From assembly GCA_000597885.1 (NCBI GenBank), contig CP004371.1, positions 1,116,001 to 1,180,000 of the forward strand: a DNA stretch of 64,000 nucleotides. Reading direction: 5' to 3'. The position numbers and the translations under genes were made by a program. The notes under the pieces were generated by a model that was given only the letters and a program-made list of their open reading frames with translations, was not told where the DNA came from and did no database searches. This stretch comes from Flammeovirgaceae bacterium 311. Its GTDB lineage: Bacteria; Bacteroidota; Bacteroidia; Cytophagales; Cyclobacteriaceae. Shown here in pieces: positions 9,410-19,078 of the stretch. Numbering within the stretch: the stretch's first letter is position 1; each line of letters opens with the position of its first letter.

Positions 9410-10328
9410 AGGCCTGCAAAACTTTGAGCGCCTGCCCCATGCTGTGGTAACCAGTGGTACTTTTGATGGTGTACACATCGGGCATCAGAAAATAATAAAA
9501 AGGCTAACGACTGCCGCAAAGCAGGGCCCGGGAGAATCTGTGCTGATCACCTACTGGCCACACCCAAGGCTGGTGCTGCATGCCGACAGCAAAGACCTTA
9601 AATTACTCTCCACCTTCGATGAAAAAGCAGAGCTGCTGGCAGGTTATGGTATAGAGCACCTGGTGAAGATTCCCTTCACACCAGAGTTCTCCAGACTTAG
9701 CTCGCAGGAATTTATTCAGCAGGTGCTTATTGATGCCATTGGCACCAAAAAACTGGTAATAGGCTACGACCACCGCTTTGGCCGTAACCGCGAGGGCAGC
9801 TTTGAGCACCTGATGGCCAACAAGCAGCAGTGGGGGTTTGAGGTGGAGGAAATTCCCCGGCAGGATGTGGAGCATGTAGGTGTTAGCTCCAGCCGCATCC
9901 GCACTGCACTTTCTGAGGGCCAAGTAGAGGTGGCTGCCACCTATCTGGGCAGGCATTACAGCTTTACAGGCACGGTGGTCGAGGGCGATAAAATCGGGCG
10001 TAGCATGGGCTTTCCCACTGCTAACCTGCACATACCGGAACCTTATAAACTAATCCCTTCTGATGGCGTTTATGCCGTTAAGGTATCACTGGCAGGAGCC
10101 GAATGGAACGGTATGCTCAACATTGGCAAACGCCCTACGGTAGGTGGAGAAGAACACCGGCAGGAAGTGCACATTTTTGACCTGGACCAGAACTTATACG
10201 GCAGCCAGCTTAAAATTATGCTGATCCGCCAGATACGGCAGGAATTTAAATTTAACTCCCTGCAGGAGTTGCAGCAGCAACTTGCAAAGGATAAGGAACA
10301 GGCACTTTTAATACTTAAAAAAAGCTAG
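9396..10328 (+). CDS. ribF: Bifunctional riboflavin kinase / FAD synthetase
   Basis: Makes FMN from riboflavin and FAD from FMN. The N-terminal nucleotidyltransferase domain has GTFDGVHIGH at 21-30 and a later SSSRIR motif near residue 167-172. The C-terminal riboflavin kinase domain has GxxxGRSMGFPTANL near 200-210 and a conserved N-I-GKRPT segment. Full length at 310 residues. The ATG lies inside the 3' end of truB. Confidence 0.95.
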   Translation: MRIYEGLQNFERLPHAVVTSGTFDGVHIGHQKIIKRLTTAAKQGPGESVLITYWPHPRLVLHADSKDLKLLSTFDEKAELLAGYGIEHLVKIPFTPEFSRLSSQEFIQQVLIDAIGTKKLVIGYDHRFGRNREGSFEHLMANKQQWGFEVEEIPRQDVEHVGVSSSRIRTALSEGQVEVAATYLGRHYSFTGTVVEGDKIGRSMGFPTANLHIPEPYKLIPSDGVYAVKVSLAGAEWNGMLNIGKRPTVGGEEHRQEVHIFDLDQNLYGSQLKIMLIRQIRQEFKFNSLQELQQQLAKDKEQALLILKKS

Positions 10329-10334
10329 ATTTTT

Positions 10335-11030
10335 ATGATCAATAAGGTAGTACAAAATGCCGACGAAGCCATTCGTGACATTCAGGACGGTGCCGTGCTG
10401 ATGCTGGGTGGATTTGGTCTTTGCGGTATTCCTGAAAATTCCATCGCCGCCCTGCTTAAAAAAGGAGTGAAAGACCTCACCTGCATCTCCAACAATGCCG
10501 GGGTAGATGATTTTGGTATTGGTTTCCTGCTTAAAACCCGCCAGGTAAAGAAAATGATCTCTTCCTACGTAGGTGAAAATGCCGAGTTTGAGCGGCAGCT
10601 GCTTAGTGGCGAGCTGGAGGTAGAGCTCACTCCACAGGGTACCCTGGCAGAACGCATACGCGCCGGCGGCGCTGGCATCCCTGCTTTTTTCACCCCTGCC
10701 GGTGTGGGTACCGAAATAGCTGAGGGAAAGGAAACCCGCGAGTTTAATGGCAAGACGTACCTGATGGAGCGCTGGCTGAGGGCCGACTTCTCACTGGTAA
10801 AAGCCTGGAAGGGCGATACAGCCGGCAACCTTATCTACAAAGGCACTGCCCGCAACTTTAACCCCATGATGGCCGCCGCCGGCAAAATCACCATTGCAGA
10901 GGTAGAAGAGCTGGTACCTGCAGGCGAGCTGGATCCCAACATGATCCACACCCCCGGCATCTACGTACAGCGCATTTTCCAGGGCACCAACTACGAAAAA
11001 CGTATCGAGCAGAGAACGGTAAGAAATTAA
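10335..11030 (+). CDS. scoA: 3-oxoacid CoA-transferase subunit A
   Basis: Alpha subunit (231 residues) of the succinyl-CoA:3-ketoacid CoA-transferase that moves CoA between succinyl-CoA and acetoacetate. The family pattern [10 protein letters not shown] lies at 25-34, followed by the SNNAG and FFTPAGVGT segments. It starts 6 bases after ribF, and the beta subunit follows after a 100-base gap that holds a repeat-like sequence. It may be read through from truB-ribF. Confidence 0.93.
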   Translation: MINKVVQNADEAIRDIQDGAVLMLGGFGLCGIPENSIAALLKKGVKDLTCISNNAGVDDFGIGFLLKTRQVKKMISSYVGENAEFERQLLSGELEVELTPQGTLAERIRAGGAGIPAFFTPAGVGTEIAEGKETREFNGKTYLMERWLRADFSLVKAWKGDTAGNLIYKGTARNFNPMMAAAGKITIAEVEELVPAGELDPNMIHTPGIYVQRIFQGTNYEKRIEQRTVRN

Positions 11031-11046
11031 TGTGGCCGTTCGCCGC

Positions 11047-11100
11047 TGCGACTAATGGTATCTTGTAACGGACAACCGTAGGCGTGCAAGCGCGACTAAT
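11047..11100. repeat. Short REP-like palindromic element between scoA and scoB
   Basis: Two copies of GCGACTAAT (11048-11056 and 11092-11100) bracket an imperfect palindrome with arms CTTG (11062-11065) and CAAG (11087-11090) and an inner stem ACGG / CCGT (11068-11071, 11076-11079) around ACAA. It fills most of the gap between two genes normally cotranscribed. The structure suggests a small dispersed repeat, but only one copy is in the window, so repetition across the genome is unproven. Confidence 0.45.
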
Positions 11101-11130
11101 TTTTTCAACAGACTAACAACAACTCAACTT

Positions 11131-11790
11131 ATGGCTCTAGATAAAATCGGAATAGCGAAACGGATAGCGCAGGAAGTAAAGGATGGCATGTACATCAACC
11201 TGGGTATTGGCATCCCAACGCTGGTGGCCAACTATATTCCTGAAAACATCAATGTGGAACTGCAGTCGGAGAATGGCCTGCTGGGCATGGGTCCCTTCCC
11301 TACAGAAGAAGAGGTAGATGCAGACCTGATCAATGCTGGTAAACAGACAGTTACTTACCTGCCTGGTGCCTCCATCTTCAGCTCTGCGGAGAGCTTTGGC
11401 ATGATCAGGGGCAAGCATGTGAACCTCACCATACTGGGGGCCATGGAGGTATCGGAGAATGGTGATATTGCCAACTGGAAAATACCCGGCAAAATGGTGA
11501 AAGGCATGGGTGGGGCGATGGACCTGGTAGCCTCTGCCGAAAATATTATCGTAGCCATGCAGCACCGCAGCCGCGATGGCGCCAGTAAACTGCTGAAGGA
11601 ATGTACGCTGCCCATCACAGGCCTTCGCTGTGTTAAAAAAATAGTAACAGACCTGGCGGTACTGGAGGTATTGCCCGAAGGTGGCTTCAGATTACTGGAA
11701 CGTGCACCCGGAATTAGCGTAGAAGAGATCAAAGCCGCTACCGAAGGAAAACTGGTGGTAGATGGTGGTGTTCCCGAAATAAAACTCTGA
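11131..11790 (+). CDS. scoB: 3-oxoacid CoA-transferase subunit B
   Basis: Beta subunit (219 residues) carrying the active-site glutamate in QSENGLLG (Glu47), which forms the enzyme-CoA thioester. The family glycine-rich NLGIGIPT and the GGAMDL segment are present. Pairs with scoA upstream for ketone-body or acetoacetate use. The M48 protease gene begins 8 bases after its stop. Confidence 0.93.
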   Translation: MALDKIGIAKRIAQEVKDGMYINLGIGIPTLVANYIPENINVELQSENGLLGMGPFPTEEEVDADLINAGKQTVTYLPGASIFSSAESFGMIRGKHVNLTILGAMEVSENGDIANWKIPGKMVKGMGGAMDLVASAENIIVAMQHRSRDGASKLLKECTLPITGLRCVKKIVTDLAVLEVLPEGGFRLLERAPGISVEEIKAATEGKLVVDGGVPEIKL

Positions 11791-11798
11791 AACAAGCA

Positions 11799-12608
11799 AT
11801 GACTAAAATTCCTGTACAACTACTCTTTTTACTTGCGATTATCATTACAATGCTGGGTGCCTGTAACAAGGACGAGCCGCTGGTGATACTGCCGCTGGAT
11901 CAGGATGTGCAGCTGGGAGCCCAGGTACATGAGGAGATCTTAAGCATGCAGGACAGCCTCCCCATATTACCTGAGCAGCAGTACGCCCAGGCCTACCAGT
12001 ACCTGCGCAACATCATGAACAGTATTGTAGCCTCCGATGATATCCTGTACAACGAGGAATTTGGCTATGATAAGATCTACATCATCAGAAATGATGAAGA
12101 GCTGAATGCCTTTGCCACCCCTGGCGGATATGTATATGTATATACCGGACTGCTGAAATACCTGGATTCCGAAGATCATTTAGCAGGTGTATTAGGCCAT
12201 GAGATTGCACACGCCGACCGGCGGCATACTGTGAGAGCCATACAGCGGGAGCTGGGCCTGCAGCTGTTGCTGGATGTTGCCCTTGGCCAGAACCAGGGAG
12301 CTGTTGTGCAGGTGGTAAGAGCACTGGGTGATTTGAGGTACAGCCGCAGCAATGAAGAAGAGGCAGACCAGTTTTCTGTCAGGTACCTGAGCAACTCACA
12401 AAGCCCCTATGAATGCGATGGAGCTGCAGGCTTTTTCGAAAAGCTGCAAAGTGAAGATGGTGCCGGGGGAACACCTGAGTTCTTAAGCACGCACCCCAGC
12501 CCCGGCAACCGTATTGAGGCCATACAAGCCGAGGCGGCTGCCCGTAGTTGTGATACAGCTCCCTGTACCTCCTGCAGTTATCAGCAGTTCAAAAACATGC
12601 TACCATAG
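11799..12608 (+). CDS. M48-family zinc metalloprotease lipoprotein (first of tandem pair)
   Basis: A 269-residue predicted lipoprotein: the signal peptide ends in a lipobox with Cys22 (MLGAC). The M48 peptidase core has HEIAH at 134-138 and a downstream glutamate in the EEEAD segment as third zinc ligand. The conserved AFATPGGYVYVYTG strand precedes the active site. Such BepA/LoiP-like proteases act in envelope protein quality control. The next gene is a close paralogue. A terminator follows. Confidence 0.88.
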   Translation: MTKIPVQLLFLLAIIITMLGACNKDEPLVILPLDQDVQLGAQVHEEILSMQDSLPILPEQQYAQAYQYLRNIMNSIVASDDILYNEEFGYDKIYIIRNDEELNAFATPGGYVYVYTGLLKYLDSEDHLAGVLGHEIAHADRRHTVRAIQRELGLQLLLDVALGQNQGAVVQVVRALGDLRYSRSNEEEADQFSVRYLSNSQSPYECDGAAGFFEKLQSEDGAGGTPEFLSTHPSPGNRIEAIQAEAAARSCDTAPCTSCSYQQFKNMLP

Positions 12609-12612
12609 AAAT

Positions 12613-12646
12613 AAGCCACTGCCCTGCTGCAGTGGCTTTAACTTTT
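12613..12646 (+). terminator. Terminator between the two M48 genes
   Basis: AAGCCACTGC (12613-12622) pairs with GCAGTGGCTT (12629-12638) around a 6-base loop and is followed by a T-rich stretch. Confidence 0.75.
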
Positions 12647-12671
12647 AACGCCCGCCTGCGTATTTCGAATT

Positions 12672-13499
12672 ATGAAATATAGTCTGATTTTCTCATTTAT
12701 AAGTCTGTTCCTTCTCAGTAGCTGCGATCGCAACAGGAATGTAAACTTGTTTAGCCCCGAGCAGGATGTGCAGCTGGGCGCTCAGATCAACGAAGAGATT
12801 CTAAGCAAGCGCAACGACTACCCGGTGCTGAATCCGCAGCAGTACACGCAAAGCTATGAGTACCTCAATGGCATTGTAGATAATATTCTGGAAAGCGGAC
12901 AAGTGCACTACCGCGATGAGTTTGCCTGGCAGGTTTATATCATTAACGACGATAACACCCTGAATGCTTTTGCCACCCCTGGTGGTTATATCTATGTATA
13001 TACCGGCCTGATTAAATACCTGGATCGGGAAGATGACCTTGCAGGTGTGCTAGGGCATGAAATTGCCCATGCAGATTTGCGCCACAGCACCCGTCAGCTG
13101 CAAAAAATGTATGGACTAAACCTGCTTTTGAGCCTGGCGGTAGGCGAAGGTTCAGGTTTAGAGCAGATCATGGGTCAGCTGGTGGGCAATCTTACTGCCT
13201 TAAGCTTTAGCAGGGAGTATGAGCGGGAGGCAGATTCCCGTTCGGTAGATTACCTGGCAGGCACCGATTATGAATGTGATGCCGCCAAATCATTTTTCAT
13301 CAAACTAGGGGAAATGGAACAGGAACAGGGACAGGTCCCTACTTTTTTAAGCACACACCCCAACCCTGAACGCCGCATCGAGTCTATTGAAGCCCGGAGC
13401 CAGAAAGTTGGCTGCGACACCACCCCGCTGGATCCGCAGTCTTACCAGGCTTTTAAGCGGAGTTTACCGAAGGCAGGAAGTGATGGAGTAAATTGGTGA
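12672..13499 (+). CDS. M48-family zinc metalloprotease lipoprotein (second of tandem pair)
   Basis: A 275-residue paralogue of the preceding gene: lipobox ending LLSSC (Cys18), the shared EQDVQLGAQ opening, NAFATPGGYIYVYTG, HEIAH at 129-133 and the EREAD third-ligand segment. Both copies keep all zinc ligands and end with a similar Cys-containing tail (GCDTTP against SCDTAP). The tandem arrangement points to a local duplication with divergence. Likely periplasmic, attached to a membrane by its lipid. Confidence 0.88.
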   Translation: MKYSLIFSFISLFLLSSCDRNRNVNLFSPEQDVQLGAQINEEILSKRNDYPVLNPQQYTQSYEYLNGIVDNILESGQVHYRDEFAWQVYIINDDNTLNAFATPGGYIYVYTGLIKYLDREDDLAGVLGHEIAHADLRHSTRQLQKMYGLNLLLSLAVGEGSGLEQIMGQLVGNLTALSFSREYEREADSRSVDYLAGTDYECDAAKSFFIKLGEMEQEQGQVPTFLSTHPNPERRIESIEARSQKVGCDTTPLDPQSYQAFKRSLPKAGSDGVNW

Positions 13500-13519
13500 G
13501 GGAGTGATTAGCTAAAAAA

Positions 13520-13551
13520 CTTGATGGTCAGCTGCGGATGTAGTTACTTTG
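13520..13551 (+). promoter_or_regulatory. Candidate promoter for gldC
   Basis: CTTG (13520-13523) and TTACTTTG (13544-13551) approximate the Bacteroidota TTTG / TAnnTTTG elements with a 20-base spacer. Transcription would start around 13557, which favours the ATG at 13570 over an upstream TTG at 13549. Confidence 0.4.
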
Positions 13552-13569
13552 CTGATCGATTTCTATACT

Positions 13570-13920
13570 ATGAAAAAATCAAGAATACACTTCGAAGTTG
13601 AACTGGATAATCAGAATGTACCTGATAAAATTTACTGGGACGCTACCGATAAGGAAGATGATGGCATTAACCAGACCCGCTCCATCAGCATAGCGGTGTG
13701 GGACCATTTTCAGAGCAACACCATGCGCATCGATCTTTGGACAAAGGATATGACCGTAGATGATCAGAAACGCTTCTACATAGATTGTATTGGAGGTATG
13801 GCACAAAGCATTTTAACGGCTACCGGCGATGAGTTTATGGCCAACGAGATGAACGCCCTCTGCACCCGGTTTATCGATCATGTGAGAAAGGAACTGGAAG
13901 AGCGCCAGAAAAAAGGATAG
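13570..13920 (+). CDS. gldC: Gliding motility protein GldC
   Basis: A 116-residue cytoplasmic protein with recognisable GldC sequence: an opening KKSRIHFEVELD, the N-VP-KIYWDATD segment and the central WDH-NTMRIDLWTKDM stretch. GldC assists gliding motility in Bacteroidota but is not essential; its exact activity is unknown. The neighbour gldB, usual in other genomes, is absent here. The ATG start fits a candidate promoter directly upstream. A terminator follows. Confidence 0.88.
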   Translation: MKKSRIHFEVELDNQNVPDKIYWDATDKEDDGINQTRSISIAVWDHFQSNTMRIDLWTKDMTVDDQKRFYIDCIGGMAQSILTATGDEFMANEMNALCTRFIDHVRKELEERQKKG

Positions 13921-13933
13921 TTTTTTATAGAAG

Positions 13934-13972
13934 CCCGCCTGATGATCCATTCTGTCAGGTGGGTTTTTCTTT
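13934..13972 (+). terminator. Terminator after gldC
   Basis: CCCGCCTGA (13934-13942) pairs with TCAGGTGGG (13955-13963), one G-T pair included, around a 12-base loop and is followed by TTTTTCTTTT. Confidence 0.8.
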
Positions 13973-14037
13973 TATAGTATTTTTCTGTAGCGGAGCCCCC
14001 CCTCCCTGCCCAGGCTGTCATCAGACTATTCGGCCGG

Positions 14038-16182
14038 TTATACCAATACCCGCTGATGAGGCAGGCATACCGTAAAGGTACTACCCGCTCCGGGTTTACT
14101 CTCTACCAGTATACTTCCGCCCATGGATTCTACCTGCCGTTTTACCATATATAGTCCCAGCCCCTTGCCCTCTTTATGCGCATGAAAGCGCTGGTAGAGT
14201 GAAAACAGCTTTTTACCGTATTGTTCCAGATCAATGCCCATACCGTTATCTGATACAGAGATATAGCTCATGTCTGCTTCCTGCCAGCTGCGTATGCTTA
14301 AGTTCAGCTTATCATCAGGCTTACGGTATTTCAGTGCATTGCTGATCAGGTTATACAGAATACTTTCCAGGTAAGACGAATGCCCCCAGATATGATCCTC
14401 CTGATAGTCTGCTTCAATGCTGGGCTGAGCCTCCAGCATCTGCAGGTGAAGCTTTTCTAAAATACCCTGCACAGCTTTGGATATCTGGATTTCCCGCAGA
14501 TGCTTCTCCATATTCTGCTCCAGCGTAAGTACCTGCCCTAAATCCTGAATTACATTATCCAGCTTGTTTACAGAATTATAGAGGTAATCGAGGTACTGCA
14601 GGTTTTCCTTGCCGCTGATCTTTTGCCTGTTAAACAAATTCAGCAGTCCGATCATACTGGCTACCGGTCCGCGTATATTATGAGAGATGATGTACGCAAA
14701 TTGCTCCAGCTGCTGGTTGCGTTTGTGCAGGGCCAGGTTTGCTTTGCGTAATTCGCCGGTACGGGTACCTACTATTTTTTCCAGGTTTTCGTTGAGCAGG
14801 CTAAGCTGCTGATTTTGTTGTTCAATTAGCTGCTGCTGCTCAAACAGCTGCCGGTTTTGCCTGATCACTTCTTTTTGCTTTTCCTGCAGTTTCTGAGTTC
14901 TTTCCTCCACCCGCTGCTCCAGCACCTGTTGTTGCTGCTCCAGCAGTTCCTTTTTCTCCCTGTAGGAGATGTAAGCCTGTTCGCTGGCCTTCTGGCGGTC
15001 GAGCCTGTATTGCCTGATCCTGTCTGCAAGCGCCAGTGACAGCAGCAGCGCTTCTGCCACAGAACCTACCATCACCAGGGTGGTAGCCGTTTCCAGGTTG
15101 CCAAACAAGCCCATGGACTGCAGGCTGTAGGCAAATATTCCCACCAGGAACACAAGCCAGGCGAGCAGAAACAGGCGAGCCGTTGCCTGGCCTTTCCGCC
15201 ATGCAATGGCTGCCGCTACAACAATCATAATTACGGCCAGCATGTATACTGCCGGGATTAACGGGGATACAAAGCGGTACAAGCCGCATAAATTCAAAAA
15301 CCCCAGGCCAAACACAAAGTAGGTATAATAATACATAACCCGGTGCAGCTTCGATACAAAGCGCCTGGTTCTGATAAAGCTGATGGTAAACGTAAGGGCA
15401 AACCCTATGGCCAGGTACAGCGAAAATCCGGATATCAGGTTGTTGTTGAAACCACCATGCTGCCAGATGAACTGCTGGCCATGCCCATACAGATAGGCCT
15501 GGGAAACAATGCTGAAGAAAATAAACAGGCAATAGTACAGGTAATGTTTTAGCCTCAGACTAAAGAAAAGAAAGAGGTTGTACAGCAGGATCAGAAAGAG
15601 CGCTCCGTAAAACAAGCCATATTTGAAGTAACTAGAGGGAATTTCCTGCTGCAGATAGGATGCTTCCTTCACATAAACAGGAAAGGTCATGGCGCCTTCT
15701 GTAGCTACCCTGAAGTAAAAGGTATTGATACCCTGCTGCTGCAGCGAAATGGGGAAAAGAAAATTATGGTAGTAGCCCCTTCTTTGGGAGAAAGGCAGTA
15801 CCTCGCCTGAAAGCCTGGAGACCCATGTGCCGGAGCTGCTTTGCTGGTAAAGCAGGATGGAGTCCAGTGCAGGATAGGCTATCTCCAGCAAAAACTCCTT
15901 TGGCGTTACCGCAGCATCCTGCAGTTGTATGCGAAACCAGAGGGTATTCTGCATAAACCCGAAATTCGGGCTGTCTTTTGGAGCTGGTTTAAAGCGATCG
16001 GCAAAGGAGGAATCAGTTATCTGGTCTATGGTATACGACCCATCCGGGTCCGGCAGATAGAAAAGTTCGGCCGTAATTCTATTGGTCTGCAGGGTATCAT
16101 GCAGCACTACAACAGGTTGTGCGCACAGCCCACCACCCAACAGCAACAGAGATATTAATAGTATAAAATATTGGAAGCGCAT
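14038..16182 (-). CDS. 7TM-DISM sensor histidine kinase
   Basis: A 714-residue membrane kinase. Signal peptide (about 1-21), extracellular 7TMR-DISM sensing domain (about 22-175), seven membrane helices (about 185-390), a long Gln/Glu-rich coiled coil (about 395-480), then HisKA with the phospho-acceptor His501 (ISHNIRGP) and a HATPase domain whose N-box (NLISNALKY) and G-boxes (DNGMGID, GKGLGLYMVK) are visible near its end. No response regulator is adjacent, so its partner is elsewhere. The 7TM-DISM fold usually senses carbohydrate-like ligands; the ligand here is unknown. Confidence 0.92.
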   Translation of the reverse strand: MRFQYFILLISLLLLGGGLCAQPVVVLHDTLQTNRITAELFYLPDPDGSYTIDQITDSSFADRFKPAPKDSPNFGFMQNTLWFRIQLQDAAVTPKEFLLEIAYPALDSILLYQQSSSGTWVSRLSGEVLPFSQRRGYYHNFLFPISLQQQGINTFYFRVATEGAMTFPVYVKEASYLQQEIPSSYFKYGLFYGALFLILLYNLFLFFSLRLKHYLYYCLFIFFSIVSQAYLYGHGQQFIWQHGGFNNNLISGFSLYLAIGFALTFTISFIRTRRFVSKLHRVMYYYTYFVFGLGFLNLCGLYRFVSPLIPAVYMLAVIMIVVAAAIAWRKGQATARLFLLAWLVFLVGIFAYSLQSMGLFGNLETATTLVMVGSVAEALLLSLALADRIRQYRLDRQKASEQAYISYREKKELLEQQQQVLEQRVEERTQKLQEKQKEVIRQNRQLFEQQQLIEQQNQQLSLLNENLEKIVGTRTGELRKANLALHKRNQQLEQFAYIISHNIRGPVASMIGLLNLFNRQKISGKENLQYLDYLYNSVNKLDNVIQDLGQVLTLEQNMEKHLREIQISKAVQGILEKLHLQMLEAQPSIEADYQEDHIWGHSSYLESILYNLISNALKYRKPDDKLNLSIRSWQEADMSYISVSDNGMGIDLEQYGKKLFSLYQRFHAHKEGKGLGLYMVKRQVESMGGSILVESKPGAGSTFTVCLPHQRVLV

Positions 16183-16406
16183 TAGTGCCTGTTAGAAGGC
16201 GATATGCTGTAAATGTAAGCAAGCTATCAGGTTAAATCCAGTACATGTAAGAAAGCCCCTAAAAACACAGTGACAGCCACTGGATTCAGTGATTTAAGGA
16301 GGTATGAAAATTAATCATTCATCCGCCGTCAGGCATAACGTGCCGGACATATGGAAGACAACCGTATCAGAATGTTTACTTCAACACTGAAATTTGGGAT
16401 TACAGA

Positions 16407-16616
16407 TCAAAGAGAGTTTGTAAGCCCTTTGTCCTCATCATTCTTGTTATCTACACCTTCCATATAAGCGTATAGCTGCCTGTGAATCTCATCATATACC
16501 GGGTGGGTCATGTAGGGCACCAGGTCGGAACCTCGGATAGCTGCCTTGCCCCTGCCATCGATCTGTACCTTCAGGATCAGCTCTTTTACAATTTCTTCTA
16601 CTGATTTTTCTTCCAT
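16407..16616 (-). CDS. Small hypothetical protein (69 aa)
   Basis: I do not recognise this protein. It is short and charged, opening MEEKSVEEIVKEL, with a middle GKAAIRGSDLVPYMTHP and an acidic end. Composition and codon use resemble the core genes. The start is placed at ATG 16616, nine codons inside the longest open frame, because the upstream part is hydrophobic and unlike the rest. Stand-alone gene between two minus-strand genes. Confidence 0.5.
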   Translation of the reverse strand: MEEKSVEEIVKELILKVQIDGRGKAAIRGSDLVPYMTHPVYDEIHRQLYAYMEGVDNKNDEDKGLTNSL

Positions 16617-16760
16617 AGCGAATATGTATACTGCGGGGGTCAATAAAGGTTTAGAAAAAAAGCTACTTGCTTTCCAAACAGGCTAATACCTTTTAAAATA
16701 AATTTAATGCTTTGAAAAACTGTAATATCTGATAGGTACAATAATATTCCTGGTGTTCTG

Positions 16761-17240
16761 CTAATTACTGACAAAGCGAAAAGTAGGCACTCTATTGGTT
16801 TGAGTGTCATAGTATACACTGTCATTAAAACTTATCTTCAGGTATTTCATAATCTGATCATCGCACCTGTCTATTCGCATTTCGAAATTGACATCTAACG
16901 TATCTTTTACTACACCTCGATGTACCAGATAAAATCTTTTTGATATTAACTGATCTACTACGTCTTTATCTGTCTGGCTATCAATGAAACTCAAATAAAT
17001 GAATGCTCCATTTTCAGGAATGTACATCGTTTCGTTGCCCGATGGAGTTTCTTTTACAATTTCTAAATCATAAGAACCATATACATTAGCCCCCATTTCG
17101 TCTACAACCTCAAAACCAAGATCGTTATCACCATCAAAGTAATAGTCCCGGGGGCAGCCACGTAAATCATCAGTATCACAAGAACAAATAGCAAAGCTCA
17201 TAGCAAAGAAAAAGACTAATAAGCTGCACATACTTTTCAT
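16761..17240 (-). CDS. Hypothetical lipoprotein (159 aa)
   Basis: Signal peptide with a lipobox ending in Cys (FAICSC, about residues 16-21) and an acidic mature part. No family recognised. The ATG at 17240 is preferred to one at 17273 because it places the hydrophobic signal directly at the N-terminus. Codon use is more AT-rich than the neighbours, which may hint at a recent arrival. Confidence 0.6.
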   Translation of the reverse strand: MKSMCSLLVFFFAMSFAICSCDTDDLRGCPRDYYFDGDNDLGFEVVDEMGANVYGSYDLEIVKETPSGNETMYIPENGAFIYLSFIDSQTDKDVVDQLISKRFYLVHRGVVKDTLDVNFEMRIDRCDDQIMKYLKISFNDSVYYDTQTNRVPTFRFVSN

Positions 17241-17510
17241 GTACTGACCTAAATTCAAAATACGAAGCAACAAATTTTGCTTACTAATATAAACAATTAT
17301 ATCCTGCTACCCAGAAGGGTCGACACCTGAAACTATGCAGGAGCTTTAACAGATTAAAATGTAAAGTTGTGTAGATTCTCTACTTCCCCTGACGTCCCGC
17401 CTCCAGACAAGTGGCTGTTCGTACGTTTCTACTTCACTCCACAGCTTTTGCCCATTCCCAGATTAATCCGCTTCAGCGATACGAATGTTGCACTTTTTCC
17501 CGTGGATGAC

Positions 17511-17546
17511 ATAAAAAAAGCCCTTAGAAGCGAATCTAAGGGCTTT
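17511..17546 (-). terminator. Terminator of the tandem tRNA-Glu transcript
   Basis: A 12-bp perfect stem, AAAGCCCTTAGA (17517-17528) with TCTAAGGGCTTT (17535-17546), has a 6-base loop. Read on the minus strand it runs into a T-tract. Confidence 0.9.
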
Positions 17547-17550
17547 ATAG

Positions 17551-17622
17551 TACTCCGTAGGGGAGTCGAACCCCTGCTACCAGAATGAAAATCTGGCGTC
17601 CTAACCACTAGACGAACGGAGC
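17551..17622 (-). tRNA. tRNA-Glu (anticodon TTC), distal copy
   Basis: Cloverleaf is complete on the minus strand. The acceptor GCTCCGT pairs with ACGGAGT (one G-T pair), the anticodon loop carries TTC within CAGATTTTCATTCTGG, and the T-loop has GGGGTTCGACTCCCC. CCA is not encoded. The body is identical to the copy at 17660-17731; the base after the acceptor stem is A here and G there. Confidence 0.95.
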
Positions 17623-17633
17623 ATAAAAATGAT

Positions 17634-17655
17634 AAAGCAGCCTATGCGCTGCTTT
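17634..17655 (-). other. Hairpin between the two tRNA-Glu genes
   Basis: AAAGCAGC (17634-17641) pairs with GCTGCTTT (17648-17655). On the minus strand it is followed by ATCATTTTTAT, so it could be a partial terminator or a processing hairpin between the tandem tRNAs. Confidence 0.6.
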
Positions 17656-17659
17656 GTAG

Positions 17660-17731
17660 CACTCCGTAGGGGAGTCGAACCCCTGCTACCAGAATGAAAA
17701 TCTGGCGTCCTAACCACTAGACGAACGGAGC
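17660..17731 (-). tRNA. tRNA-Glu (anticodon TTC), promoter-proximal copy
   Basis: Same cloverleaf and TTC anticodon as the neighbouring copy, 109 bases away. The base after the acceptor stem is G, the usual discriminator for tRNA-Glu. A near-perfect Bacteroidota promoter lies directly upstream on the minus strand. Confidence 0.95.
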
Positions 17732-17748
17732 GTTCGTGAATTGTGATG

Positions 17749-17779
17749 CAAATATAGGGGTCTTCTGCCTATTTACAAA
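17749..17779 (-). promoter_or_regulatory. Bacteroidota-type promoter of the tRNA-Glu pair
   Basis: On the minus strand TTTG (17779-17776) and TATATTTG (17756-17749) match the -33 TTTG and -7 TAnnTTTG elements exactly, with a 19-base spacer. Transcription would begin shortly before the tRNA at 17731. Confidence 0.8.
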
Positions 17780-17915
17780 TACAGATTCCAAAAAAAATAA
17801 ACCTAAAAAATCTGTATCAGCGAACAAGTTGCACATTATCGGGTTTGGATACTTAGTAAAACGTTTGTTCTTTTCTCCTATGGCCCCAAAAGCCCAAATT
17901 GTCGTAAAAACCCAA

Positions 17916-17947
17916 TTTGCATTAAATAAACCCGTATAGTACTTTTA
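17916..17947 (+). promoter_or_regulatory. Candidate promoter for gap
   Basis: TTTG (17916-17919) and TACTTTTA (17940-17947) fit the TTTG / TAnnTTTG pair with one mismatch and a 20-base spacer, about 49 bases upstream of the gap start. Confidence 0.45.
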
Positions 17948-17983
17948 CGAAGTACGCTTAACTTAAACATTTTCGAACCCTAA

Positions 17984-18994
<1,011 letters not shown>

Positions 18995-19019
18995 TCAGAA
19001 ATACCCATTGAATATACAA

Positions 19020-19048
19020 AAAGCCGGCTTTACCGCCGGCTTTTTTTT
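19020..19048 (+). terminator. Terminator after gap
   Basis: AAAGCCGGC (19020-19028) pairs with GCCGGCTTT (19035-19043) around TTTACC and is followed by further T. Confidence 0.9.
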
Positions 19049-19078
19049 GCACCTGTATGGACTGAATGGCCTTTACTG

